Source: Rhodopirellula islandica (GTDB lineage: Bacteria > Planctomycetota > Planctomycetia > Pirellulales > Pirellulaceae). Taken from it: a DNA stretch of 64,000 bases. A program made the position numbers and the translations under genes. Location of the stretch: positions 84,017 to 148,016 of the forward strand of contig NZ_LECT01000026.1 of the NCBI RefSeq assembly GCF_001027925.1, read 5' to 3'. Positions 40,137 through 49,525 of the stretch are shown here, piece by piece (position 1 is the stretch's first letter; every line of letters begins with the position of its first letter). The notes beneath the pieces are model-generated. The model did no database searches. It had not been told where the DNA came from and saw only the letters and a program-made list of their open reading frames with translations.

Positions 40137-41144
40137 TCATGAGGTGAGTTCGATCGCGAGCGCCGCGTTTTCAGCGGACGACGCGGCGGGTTGCTTCGCA
40201 GCTTCCGTCGCTTTGGCTGGCACCGACGATTCTCGCCGATGCCACAGAACGACCAAGTACAGAGGAATCAGAAAATGAGGGGCCCGCAACACGGCTTCGT
40301 GCAGAAATTGGTCCGCTCCCCAATAGTTTAGGCTCATCGACATCCCAGCGACGGGACGGGCCGCCGAGGTGAGAAACCCCCAAAGGGTGGCATAACCTGC
40401 CGCCCACCGCCGCAGCGGAGGCACAAAAATCGCCGCACACACGGCGAAATCCAGCACACCAAAGGTTCGCAACAAACCCCTGGCGGTTTCGTACTCAACT
40501 CCTAACGAAACCGAAATCATGCCGTAAAAGAACGGCGGAGTCGGCCACCATCCAATCGCGTAGCAGCCGTGCCCAGCAAACGTTGCGACCAACGCGACCA
40601 TCGCGGTGACCACGGTGACACGGTGACGGGCACCCAATTTCAACGCCAACACCAACAAAATCGGCGCGAGCATCTGACCGCCGTGTTCCAGAAACATCGG
40701 AAATTGCCGCTGAGCACCGACGTATTTCGCATAGCTCAGCACGGCCAACAGACCGCTGCCGCCGATCAAGGCGGCCATTTGAAACGTGGACCTCCGCCGA
40801 ACGGTCAGCGTGAGCACGGCGCATCCAAGGTACAACCAAGTGATCCGGGAGAGCCAGATTTGCAGCCAACCGTCGTCGGCTCCCGTCCCCACGAATTCAT
40901 CCCAACTGACCCCCAACCATTCGGCAAAGCGGTAGGTCGCATCCTGCCAGAGCAGCACGCCGTAGGGTCCTTCCCAGTAGTAGTGCCCCCACGTCCAACC
41001 GGCAAAACACAAAAACGCTGCGACGCGTAGGATCGTCGCCAGCCCGCGATCCTGCCTGGCTTCTTCGCCAGAGGCATCGCTCGATCGATCCACGCCGGAA
41101 TCAGGACTCGTTTTCGCGGCGGATTCGGATGGACTGGCTTTCAT
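40137..41144 (-). CDS. polytopic membrane protein of unknown function
   Basis: This 335-residue protein starts at the ATG at 41142-41144. The first 35 residues are charged and cytosolic-like (SPSESAAKTSPDSGVDRSSD). About eight hydrophobic segments follow, for example ILRVAAFLCFAGWTWGHYYW, RITWLYLGCAVLTLTV, MAALIGGSGLLAVLSYAKYV, VTAMVALVATFAGHGCYAIG and APHFLIPLYLVVLWHR. Conserved-looking polar residues lie between helices (EHGGQMLAP, HGCYAIGWWPTPPFFYG). The layout recalls DoxX-like quinone-handling membrane proteins, but I cannot assign a family. It ends 31 bp upstream of the phoD-like start, so the two may be co-transcribed. Confidence 0.65.
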   Translation of the reverse strand: MKASPSESAAKTSPDSGVDRSSDASGEEARQDRGLATILRVAAFLCFAGWTWGHYYWEGPYGVLLWQDATYRFAEWLGVSWDEFVGTGADDGWLQIWLSRITWLYLGCAVLTLTVRRRSTFQMAALIGGSGLLAVLSYAKYVGAQRQFPMFLEHGGQMLAPILLVLALKLGARHRVTVVTAMVALVATFAGHGCYAIGWWPTPPFFYGMISVSLGVEYETARGLLRTFGVLDFAVCAAIFVPPLRRWAAGYATLWGFLTSAARPVAGMSMSLNYWGADQFLHEAVLRAPHFLIPLYLVVLWHRRESSVPAKATEAAKQPAASSAENAALAIELTS

Positions 41145-41261
41145 CAGCAACGTGTCAAAGGCGTCGACTCAGGGCAAGCCAAAAAGGCTTATGAATGGGG
41201 CACCATTGTAACCTGCCAACGCTGTGAATTGACAGCATGAGATGCGATCCCAGCTTTCACC

Positions 41262-42345
41262 TGGGATCGAACCAACAAACTGCTCCGCGACTCCCCGTCT
41301 CTGCGTCCAATTTCAATCGCGACCGCGCCACACGGCTCGACAGCTTCAGACCGGCACGCAAACAGTTGGGGACAACTGTTTGACTCTGAAGATGCAGACC
41401 AGGCCGGCGACATCGATCGCCAAGACGCAAGGCGATGCGCGAGCACAACGACCTATTTAGCAAGAGCCATTTGCTTCCGGTCCTTGCGAACGAGTTCAGC
41501 AAATCGAGAGACCCTCTGCGTCTCAGCGACTCACCGCCTCTGCGTCCAATGCCGCTCGCGACCGCGCCAAACGGCTCGACAACTTCAGACCGGCACGCAA
41601 ACAGTTGGGGACAACTGTTCTACTCTGAAGATGCAGACCAGGCCGGCGACATCGATCGCCAAGATGCATGGCGATGCGCGAGCACAACGACCTTTTTAAC
41701 AAGAGGCATTTGCTTCCGATCCTTGCGAACGAATTCAGCAAATCGAGAGACCCTCTGCGTCTCAGCGACTCACCGCCTCTGAGTCCAATTCCGCTCGCGA
41801 CCGCGCCACACGGCTCGACAGCTTCAGACCGGCACGCAAACAGTTGGGGACAACTGTTCTACTCTGAAGATGCAGACCAGGCCGGCGACATCGATCGCCA
41901 AGACGCAAGGCGATGCGCGAGCACAACGACCTCTTAACAAGAGGCATTTGCTTCCGGTCCTTGCGAACGAATTCAGCAAATCGAGAGACCCTCTGCGTCT
42001 CAGCGACTCACCGCCTCTGCGTCCAATTCCACTCGCGACCGCGCCACACGGCTCAACAGCTTCAAACCGGCACGCAAACAGTTGGGGACAACTGTTCGAC
42101 TCTGAAGATGCGGACCAGGCCGGCGACATCGATCGCCAAGACGCATGGCGATGCTCGAGCACAACGACCTTTTTCACAAGAGGCATTTGCTTCTGATTTC
42201 TGCGAACGAATTCAGCAAATCGAGAGACCCTCTGCGTCTCAGCGACTCACCGCCTCTGCGTCCAATGCCACTCGCGACCGCGCCAAACGGCTCGACAACT
42301 TCAAACCGGCACGCAAACAGTTGGGGACAACTGTTCGACTCTGAC
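41262..42345. repeat. hairpin repeat array 2 (five hairpins, 239-bp tandem units)
   Basis: A leading partial unit and four nearly identical 239-bp units contain the hairpin at 41361-41380, 41600-41619, 41839-41858, 42077-42096 and 42316-42335 (spacing 238-239). Each unit reads CTGAAGATGCAGACCAGGCC, CATCGATCGCCAAGACGCA, a TTGCTTCCGGTCCTTGCGAA segment, ACCCTCTGCGTCTCAGCGAC, CACCGCCTCTGCGTCCAAT and the AACAGTTGGGGACAACTGTT hairpin. Open frames running through it are repetitive and not credible genes. It ends 45 bp after the kinase stop. Confidence 0.9.
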
Positions 42346-42389
42346 GCCAAGACTCCTCCGCCCAAACCGTTTTTTCAGAACGCGTTCCC

Positions 42390-44825
42390 TTACCCCAACG
42401 TCATCGTCTCGATCCGTTCTTGTTGCGGTGCAGGCGACTCGTCTTCTTTGGCGGCACGCCGCTCGTCTTGCGTGCTAACACGGCGAACGACCCACCACAA
42501 GAACAAGGTCATTCCCAAGATCGATGCGATCGCAAACGCTCCTTCGAACAGCAACGACCGACGCAACTCGGACACCGGCCCTAGTACTTCAGACAATCGA
42601 TACTGAACCAGCACCAGCAAATCGGTTTGCCCCTCGGAACCTGGCAGCGGACGCCCATCGATGCCAAGCGGTCTGCCGCGTTCACGTGTCGCGTCCGCGG
42701 GCGGTGCAGCGTGGGTCGGCCGAGGCAGAGTGACCGGTTCCATCGCCGCGATCCATTCACCCCCGAACCCGTTGCCCACCGAGGCTTTCGCCATCGGGTC
42801 GCGATAGTCGACATCCCCGCCTTCGAGCAACCGATCCATCGTCGCACCATCGACCTGGTAACTCTTGTCCGAGAACGACTGCCGCTTCTCTCGCAGTTGA
42901 TCCATCAAGGGATGCTGCAAGACCGTCCCGCGAAGATCACCTTCGCGGGCCTCCACCAACACTGCCACTTGGCTGGGGTTGGCAGCATCCGCATTGTCCC
43001 CGGAACCTGACCGCTGCAACAATTGAAAGTCACCTAAATTGATGGTCGCCACGAACACAGCGTCTGGATCTCGGTCCGGTGTCTCTCGACGACCACTGAC
43101 AACCACACTCCCGTCTTCTAACCACAGCGGCGTGCTGATCGCAACCTTCCACATCTTCGTCGCAGTGCTCTGAAACGCCGAGCTCAAGTGGGCATGGCGA
43201 AGCGGCTGCACTGATTCCATCGGGATCGTTGACGGATAATCGTCCTTGCGACCGGTGTAGTAGGTACGGTAGGCGAAGTTTCGCCCCACACTGTTCTGCT
43301 CTCTTGGAACCGATTTGCCATACACAATGGTCATGATCGTTCCGGCACGATCCGTCACAAACATCGTCGCCAATCGCTGGCGAGGCTTGCCCGGTTCAGA
43401 TGCCTGACGGTACTGCGCCAACCGCTCAGACAGATACTCATCCAAACGCAACTGAGCCGGATGTTCCAGCAAGATATCCCGGGCCGCGAGAGCATCTTCC
43501 CGGACCAGTGCTTCCACAGGACTGGACGAAGAGGCAATCCGTTCCAACACCGGCTTGGATGTTTCGCCTTCAATCAAGTCGGCCAGCAAGACTTCAAACG
43601 TTTCTCGCTGGGCCTCCTCGTGCACCAGGTCAAAGTAACGTTGAATTTCTGTTTCCAACGTTTGGGCAGCCAATCGAGCGGCAAATTGATTGCTTCCAAA
43701 CGCTTCGGTGCGAAGCTCCTTCGTCGCCGTTCGTGTCGCCAAATCAATGCTGCGAGCGCCGAAGAAACAAGTCGCCATGATCAGCAACAAAGGCCCCACA
43801 ATCCCCAGCAACATCAACGGCCGCCGCGAGCGGGCTTTATCGCGGTGATGCAGATCATCCAAAATCTGCTGAACATTGCTGTACCGAGATTCCGGATCAA
43901 CGTCCAAGCATTGCTGCAAGACTTTTTTCAACGACCGGTCGATGTCCCGCCGCGAAAGCTGTTCCGCGGCAGGTGGTGCCAGCGCAATCGCCTCGCGATA
44001 CCGAGCCAAGCGACCTGGCAACGATCCGGCGGTATCCAACTGAGACAACAAGGCCTGATCCCGGTGGGGAGCCGTCCCCGCCAACATCCGATACAAAATC
44101 GCTCCCGCCGCATACACATCCCATCGCGCGTCCGGTGACGATTGAAAGTCCGCTTGTTCGGGCGCCATGTAAAACAGCGTTCCCATGGCCGGTGTTTGGT
44201 CGTGCGACATCCGGCTTTGACCAAAGTCAGCCAAGCGAGGTTCGTTGTCAGCAGCCAACAAAATATTCGCAGGTTTGATATCGCAGTGCAGCACGCCCTT
44301 GCCGTGGCAGTGATTCAGCCCAATCAAGATTTTCCGAAACAGATCAACCGACTCCGCCACCGGCAATCGCCCTCGGCGGACCAACATGTCCTCCAGCGAA
44401 CCACCTTCGATCAACTCCATCACGTAGTACGGCGGGTCCGCGTCCCAGCCAACTTCCAGGACCTGCACCACATGTCGGTCAGCAGACAACTGGACCAAGT
44501 TCTTGACTTCCCGCGACAACAGCGACCAATTCACACCGCCGCGGTGCAAGTAGAACTTGACCGCAACGCCGCGACCGGTGTTGATATCACGCCCAACCCA
44601 AACCTGTCCAAAGGCCCCCGATCCCAGAAAACGCTGCAGACGCACACCGGGCACTTCCGCCGGCGGCATCGTCGCGCCCATCGACAACCGACGCGCAGCC
44701 GCCTGGCCGCCGATCGTTTGCGACTCCGTCATCGACTCCCAACCAGCTTCGGAGCCGGGAGCGTTGTCCGAGTCATCCGACGGAGGCCCGGGAGTCGAGT
44801 CCCCGGGAGGTGGTGGCGTATTCAC
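42390..44825 (-). CDS. membrane Ser/Thr protein kinase with periplasmic Cache-like sensor
   Basis: This 811-residue protein starts at GTG 44823-44825, overlapping the upstream epimerase stop (GTGA). Residues 60-330 are a Hanks-type kinase: LGSGAFGQVWVGRD (P-loop), VAVKFY (Lys90), HCDIKPANILL (HRD Asp182, with Cys for Arg), ADFGQSR (DFG, Asp200) and YMAPEQ. A membrane helix lies at 336-355 (LMLLGIVGPLLLIMATCFF) and another near 760-785 (FAIASILGMTLFLWWVV). Between them, about 400 periplasmic residues resemble a double-Cache sensor (FVTDRAGTIMTIVYG, YYTGRKDDYPS, MWKVAISTPLW). It would phosphorylate cytosolic Ser/Thr in response to an external ligand. Cys before Asp marks the non-RD class. Confidence 0.88.
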   Translation of the reverse strand: MNTPPPPGDSTPGPPSDDSDNAPGSEAGWESMTESQTIGGQAAARRLSMGATMPPAEVPGVRLQRFLGSGAFGQVWVGRDINTGRGVAVKFYLHRGGVNWSLLSREVKNLVQLSADRHVVQVLEVGWDADPPYYVMELIEGGSLEDMLVRRGRLPVAESVDLFRKILIGLNHCHGKGVLHCDIKPANILLAADNEPRLADFGQSRMSHDQTPAMGTLFYMAPEQADFQSSPDARWDVYAAGAILYRMLAGTAPHRDQALLSQLDTAGSLPGRLARYREAIALAPPAAEQLSRRDIDRSLKKVLQQCLDVDPESRYSNVQQILDDLHHRDKARSRRPLMLLGIVGPLLLIMATCFFGARSIDLATRTATKELRTEAFGSNQFAARLAAQTLETEIQRYFDLVHEEAQRETFEVLLADLIEGETSKPVLERIASSSSPVEALVREDALAARDILLEHPAQLRLDEYLSERLAQYRQASEPGKPRQRLATMFVTDRAGTIMTIVYGKSVPREQNSVGRNFAYRTYYTGRKDDYPSTIPMESVQPLRHAHLSSAFQSTATKMWKVAISTPLWLEDGSVVVSGRRETPDRDPDAVFVATINLGDFQLLQRSGSGDNADAANPSQVAVLVEAREGDLRGTVLQHPLMDQLREKRQSFSDKSYQVDGATMDRLLEGGDVDYRDPMAKASVGNGFGGEWIAAMEPVTLPRPTHAAPPADATRERGRPLGIDGRPLPGSEGQTDLLVLVQYRLSEVLGPVSELRRSLLFEGAFAIASILGMTLFLWWVVRRVSTQDERRAAKEDESPAPQQERIETMTLG

Positions 44826-45790
44826 CCGTTGTTGACCTGAGAAGAAGAACGTTGAGTCGCGGTATCAATCAATTTGCTCAGCCCCTCGTGGAGCGGTGTG
44901 AGCTCGCGGCCAAGAATCCTTTTCATTTTGGTGATGTCTGGGCAGCGACGCGTCATGTCACCCTCGGGAAGCGGCGGCAAATGCACCACCTTGGACGAAC
45001 TGCCCGTCATTTCGATCACCGTTTCCGCCAGTGACTTGATGGTCATTTCGATGTCGCTCCCGACATTGATTGTTTGGCACGCCCAAGTCGGGTCGTCCAA
45101 CACGCGGGTGGTTGTGTCCAGGTTGTCATCCACAAAGCAAAACGTTCGCGTTTGCGTCCCGTCGCCATAAACCGGAATGTCTTCTCCAGCGAGCGCCGCG
45201 GCAATGAACTTCGGAACAACAAAGTCCGTGGTTTGCTTGGGCCCATACGTGTTGAAGAATCGAAACACATTGAACGGCAACCCGAACTCTTGGTGGTACG
45301 ACCGGAAGTACGACTCGCCCAAGTTCTTGATGATCGCGTAGGGCAATCGCGAGTTCAACGGCGTCGTTTGCTCGTGCTGTGGCATCTCCACCGGTTCGCC
45401 ATACACCTCGCTGCTGCTGGCGTAAAACACACGTCCCACCCCCGTGTTTTTGGACAGCGACAAAACGTTGCGGATTCCGTCGATGTCTTCCAACACCGCG
45501 ACCGGATTGGCCAGCGTCCGTTGAACCCCCACGAGCGCCGCGTAGTGGAACACCGCATCAAAACGCGTGGCCGTCATGATCGGCGACAAATCCTCCAATC
45601 GGTTCACATCGGCTTTGATGAACCGAACATTCGTGGCCGACGCGGGAGGCAACTTGGATCGATCGCCCGTGACCAGGTTGTCGACCACGACGACTTCGTT
45701 GTTGGATGACTCGGCCAACCGGCAAGCCAAGGAGCCACCGACGTTGCCGGCACCACCGGTGATCAAGATTTTTCGTTGCGACTGCGTCAT
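44822..45790 (-). CDS. NAD-dependent UDP-sugar epimerase/dehydratase (extended SDR)
   Basis: This 322-residue protein starts MTQSQRKILITGGAGNVGGS at 45788-45790 with the TGGAGxVG NAD motif. It has VFHYAALVGVQRTLANP, VFYASSSEVYGE, LPYAIIKN (catalytic YxxxK), FRFFNTYGPKQTTDFVVPKF and GDGTQTRTFCFVDD. These match UDP-glucose 4-epimerase or UDP-glucuronate decarboxylase-type enzymes that shape nucleotide sugars for polysaccharides. It overlaps the kinase gene by 4 bp (GTGA), so both are made from one message. With UDP-glucose dehydrogenase at 59506 it would fit a surface-polysaccharide pathway, but the two are 14 kb apart. Confidence 0.85.
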   Translation of the reverse strand: MTQSQRKILITGGAGNVGGSLACRLAESSNNEVVVVDNLVTGDRSKLPPASATNVRFIKADVNRLEDLSPIMTATRFDAVFHYAALVGVQRTLANPVAVLEDIDGIRNVLSLSKNTGVGRVFYASSSEVYGEPVEMPQHEQTTPLNSRLPYAIIKNLGESYFRSYHQEFGLPFNVFRFFNTYGPKQTTDFVVPKFIAAALAGEDIPVYGDGTQTRTFCFVDDNLDTTTRVLDDPTWACQTINVGSDIEMTIKSLAETVIEMTGSSSKVVHLPPLPEGDMTRRCPDITKMKRILGRELTPLHEGLSKLIDTATQRSSSQVNNG

Positions 45791-45984
45791 GGTGATCATC
45801 AAAGAGAAGAGAAACTCACCCGACAATCATAGCTTTTCGAAGTCTCGCCCGCGACGCGTGAAAAACGGGAGCCCCAAGGAGGCCCAGTCGCAATGACACA
45901 TTGCATCCCCCGAGGAACACAACGCTTTGACAAATCCCGCCTGCCCAGAATCCTTCAGCAAGAATTCCCAGAGCCAAGTGCTAC

Positions 45985-46550
45985 CCTCTGCGTCTCCCGC
46001 ACCTCCGCGTCAAACTTCACTCGCAACGAAGCCAGGCCGCTCGACGAATCCACCCCCGCTCGCAGACAGTTGAGGACAACGGTTCTCCTCTGAATCAGTG
46101 TAGAACAATTGTCTCAATTGTTCCGTCCGGCCAGTCGCCAACTCCGAACCGTTCCCTCGTCCAAGGCTTCCCGCGATCGCGTCACGCTGCTCGACAGTTC
46201 CACGCCGGCACGCAAACAGTTGAGGACAACTGTTCTACTCTGGATCAGCCAAAGTCCAACTTGGAACCAAGACGACAAACTCCTCTGCGTCTCCGCGACT
46301 CACCGCCTCTGCGTCAAACGTCCCCCGCGATCGCATCAAGCCGCTCGACGATTCAACGCCAGCACGCAAACAGTTGGGGACAACTGTTCTACTCTGGCTC
46401 CGCCAAAATCCAGCTTGGAACCAAGACGACAAACTCCTCTGCGCCTCCGCGACTCACCGTCTCTGCGTCAAACGCCCCGCGATCGCGTCAAGCCGCTCGA
46501 CGATCCCACGCCGGCACGCAAACAGTCGGGGACAACGGTTCGACTCTGGC
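45985..46550. repeat. hairpin repeat array 3 (four units, about 150 bp)
   Basis: Hairpins of the AACAGTTG-GGGA-CAACTGTT family lie at about 46066-46084 (diverged), 46215-46234, 46369-46388 and 46521-46540 (diverged). Spacing is 149-154 bp. Units carry CTCCGCGACTCACCGCCTC, CGCGATCGCGTCAAGCCGC and CGGCACGCAAACAG. The array fills most of the 774 bp upstream of the epimerase gene and ends 15 bp from the VWA-gene stop (46565). The part 45791-45984 has no recognised feature. Confidence 0.85.
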
Positions 46551-46564
46551 TGACCCAACAAACG

Positions 46565-49525
46565 TCAAGCCAAGCGATGCAACCTGCGTGTCACCCATTC
46601 GAAGGTCAACACCGATGCGATCAACCACATCAACACCGCGTTGCGACGCAGCGTGAACGCGGAATCGGGGGTGCCGGCCAACAAGGTGACTTGCGATTGC
46701 GGCACGATGGCCTCGGACAACGTCGCTTTGACATCGCTCATTGACGTTGACTCATCCACCGGAACGTATTCCCCACGTGTCGCCGACGCTAAGTTCATCA
46801 ATTCATCGTCGGCTCGTCGCGGTCGTTCCAGTTCGCTGGTCGGCAACCGCACCTGCACACTCTGGCGAAGCAGTTGTTCATCCAAAGCGTCGCCCACAGC
46901 CAACTGAATCTCGTAGCCACCACTTTTGGTCGCGACAAAGTTGCCGGTGTAGGTGCCACCGCGAGGCGAATCCGCCGCAGGAGTCAGCTTGAGGTCCTTG
47001 ATCTTTCCGTCGGGAGCCAACAATTTCGCGGTCACCGATGGTTCCGTCAGCGGCTGAAATTGATCGTCCACCAACACGGCTCGAAGCGTGATGTTCTGCC
47101 CCACCATGGCTCGATCTGAGTCGACCAACAACACGCCGCGATTGCTGTCTCGCAGAAGCCGACCTTCGCTGACCCAACGAATCAGTTTGGTGTAGTAGCT
47201 GTCAAAGTATCGATCACCGGCCGCACGCAACCGCCACACTTCGCCACTGCCTTGGAAGAAGACTCGACCGGCACCATAAAACTGACTGGCCATGAAGATC
47301 GGCAAACTGCCGCTGACTTCCGTGGTCGGATCCGAGAAGTAGGCGTAGACCTTCGCACCAGGCTTTGCACTTTTGACTCCGACATAGTCGTAGAAGCCAC
47401 CAAAGTCATTCCAGATTTCAAAGCTTTCTTCGGGCGAATCTGCCACCCACAAAAATTCCGCTTGCGAGGACTCTGGCGTGAACTTCAATGGCCATGCTTC
47501 GGAACCGCCTTGGCGACCACCACCCAGCAACGGGCCTCGGGTGGCCAAATTCACAGGGAAGAAGGCACCGATTTGGTTGGAACGCGGGTCCGATCGGTCC
47601 CCAGAAATCTTGGGATGAAAAACCGGCCCCGCCACCAAGACCAAACCGCCGGCCTGCTGCGTCATGAAGCGGTCCATCAATTCGAGCGACGCGGAATCAA
47701 TTGCCGACCAATCCGGATCGAACATCACCACGGCGTCGTACTCGAACAACTCTTCTGCGGTTTCCGGGAATCGGGCCAGCAACTCATCCGCGTCTTGGCT
47801 CATGCCTTGAACGCCAGTTTGCAACCACACATCAAGTTGCACGGACTCGTCGCGGAACAACAGGTTGCGAACGAAGCGATATTCGCGGGTCGGACCACCC
47901 GCAATGGCCAACACTCGCAACTTGCGAGCAACCACTTCATAGCGAGCCGTTTGCATGTTGTCGTTTGCGTTGCGATCTTCCGCGGGAGCGACGACACGAA
48001 CGGCCAGCCGCCGACGACCAACCGTTTGTGGTTCGATCTCAAAGCGAATGTCCGTGAGCGTCGCGTCGGGTTCCAGCTTGACTCGCTGGGTTTCCAACAC
48101 CACGCCGCCAGGCAAACTGGTCACTGCATCCGCCGATCCAGGCTCGCTGACGGAGCTCCCTTCGCCGGTATCGAGTGCGTCCACCAATTCCACGTCGACT
48201 TCCAACGGAGCGGTCCCAGTGGCCTGCAACACGGACGCGACAACAAACTTGTCGCCAGGATACACACGACGTGGGACTTCCAAATCAACCACGCGAATGT
48301 TGGTGGGCGGCTGGCTGCTGCCCAAGCCGACCGGGTAGACAGCCACCTCGCCGCGACGAGCCAATGCCAACGCCGATGACAACGAAGCCCCGCCATTGTT
48401 CTGGCCGTCGGTGATCACAATCACTCCGGCCAAGGTGGTCGGGTCGTGATCCACGAGAACTGATCGCAAGGCGTCTCCAATCCGGCTCTGAGCCCCGCCC
48501 GCCACGATGACCTCGTCCCAATCGACGGCTTTCATCGTGGGTGATTCAGGATCGCCGTCCAACTGATCGCCAGCATCTTCCGAGCCAGCATCTTCCGAGC
48601 CAGCATCTTCCGAGCCAGCATCTTCCGAGCCAGCATCTTCCGAGCCAGCATCATCCGAGCCAGCATCATCCGACTCAGCATCATCCGACTCAGCATCTGC
48701 CTCAGCTTCTGATTCATCCGATCCGGATCGCTGTTCCCAACCAATCAGCTGGGCCAAGGAGCGATCGGTGTGCACTGTGTAAACGCCGCCGACGGAAACG
48801 ATCCCCACGACCAACGTGATCGCCGCGACCAACAGCGACCACCCAATCGCAGAAGCCGAACCAGGAGTCTCCGCCCCCACGGCACTGGTTCTCCGCCGGG
48901 CACCCGATTTCGCGTTGCCGATCCCCAGCACTCCCATCGCGAAAGCGACCAGCGACGCGACCGCGAAGACGGCCAAGCAAAACCCGCCAAACAAAACAAA
49001 GGGACTGACCGGTTCCACCAACGCATCCTCAATCGCCGATTGCTCGTCGTTCGCGGTGATTTCTTGATCGAATTTCGTTTGCACCAAACGAGGCTCGGTC
49101 GCTTGGTCAAACACGTAAACGCTGGTTCGATGCTCTTCCGCAAACGATTCCACCAACTCCGAATCGGCCACCAACTCACGCGCCCGTTCGACGCGAGAGG
49201 GGGCTGCGATGGAATCGCCCGAAGGCAGCGACATGCTTTGGCTGGTATCGACCATCACAATGACTTCACTCGGGCGAGTCACCCGACGTTCCGTCCGCCG
49301 AACCAAGTCAAAGAACAAAAACACGAGCGCCGTGACCGCGACCAAGCGCAGCCCGATCAACGTCCATCGCACCGGACGCCGAAGCTCGCCGACATCGCGT
49401 TTGTAATAGTGAACACAAGCGGAATAGGCCACGGCCAACCCCAAGACCACGGCAGCCCAAACCCACCATCCGTCTAAGCGTGACGCTCTCGCGAATTCGT
49501 AAACGACTTGTTCTGAAGGACTCAT
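46565..49525 (-). CDS. large membrane VWA protein with acidic repeat insert
   Basis: This 986-residue protein starts ATG 49523-49525, overlapping the upstream BatA-like stop (ATGA). Helices lie at about 20-40 and 55-72. The VWA domain opens with EVIVMVDTSQSMSLP (MIDAS, 93-97), but before the second MIDAS-strand ITDGQNNGGASL (371-382) there is an insert with two more helices (177-199 and 227-250) and a run of GSEDA units (281-319). Later come beta-sandwich-like segments (VYPVGLGSSQPP, RRVYPGDKFVVASVLQATG), a glutamine-amidotransferase-like core (RVLAIAGGPTREYRFVRNL) and a C-terminal helix near VLMWLIASVLTFEWV. Such planctomycete proteins pair with BatA-type proteins. Role inferred: envelope integrity with MoxR. 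Confidence 0.8.
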   Translation of the reverse strand: MSPSEQVVYEFARASRLDGWWVWAAVVLGLAVAYSACVHYYKRDVGELRRPVRWTLIGLRLVAVTALVFLFFDLVRRTERRVTRPSEVIVMVDTSQSMSLPSGDSIAAPSRVERARELVADSELVESFAEEHRTSVYVFDQATEPRLVQTKFDQEITANDEQSAIEDALVEPVSPFVLFGGFCLAVFAVASLVAFAMGVLGIGNAKSGARRRTSAVGAETPGSASAIGWSLLVAAITLVVGIVSVGGVYTVHTDRSLAQLIGWEQRSGSDESEAEADAESDDAESDDAGSDDAGSEDAGSEDAGSEDAGSEDAGSEDAGDQLDGDPESPTMKAVDWDEVIVAGGAQSRIGDALRSVLVDHDPTTLAGVIVITDGQNNGGASLSSALALARRGEVAVYPVGLGSSQPPTNIRVVDLEVPRRVYPGDKFVVASVLQATGTAPLEVDVELVDALDTGEGSSVSEPGSADAVTSLPGGVVLETQRVKLEPDATLTDIRFEIEPQTVGRRRLAVRVVAPAEDRNANDNMQTARYEVVARKLRVLAIAGGPTREYRFVRNLLFRDESVQLDVWLQTGVQGMSQDADELLARFPETAEELFEYDAVVMFDPDWSAIDSASLELMDRFMTQQAGGLVLVAGPVFHPKISGDRSDPRSNQIGAFFPVNLATRGPLLGGGRQGGSEAWPLKFTPESSQAEFLWVADSPEESFEIWNDFGGFYDYVGVKSAKPGAKVYAYFSDPTTEVSGSLPIFMASQFYGAGRVFFQGSGEVWRLRAAGDRYFDSYYTKLIRWVSEGRLLRDSNRGVLLVDSDRAMVGQNITLRAVLVDDQFQPLTEPSVTAKLLAPDGKIKDLKLTPAADSPRGGTYTGNFVATKSGGYEIQLAVGDALDEQLLRQSVQVRLPTSELERPRRADDELMNLASATRGEYVPVDESTSMSDVKATLSEAIVPQSQVTLLAGTPDSAFTLRRNAVLMWLIASVLTFEWVTRRLHRLA
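48570..48704. repeat. 15-bp coding tandem repeat (GSEDA)n
   Basis: About nine units of GCCAGCATCTTCCGA, later with TCATC and CTC variants, run from 48570 to 48704. On the coding strand they give the acidic GSEDA/GSDDA/ESDDA linker in the VWA gene. The unit keeps frame, so length variation between strains is expected. Confidence 0.9.

Noticed and set aside
41435..42344. Several overlapping plus-strand open frames with repeating peptides
   Set aside because: They are translations of the 239-bp tandem unit in different frames, with no start-site signal and no protein-like motif.
41262..42345. Regularly spaced repeats that might be a CRISPR array
   Set aside because: Units are 239 bp and repeated throughout, with no short direct repeats separated by unique spacers and no cas genes.
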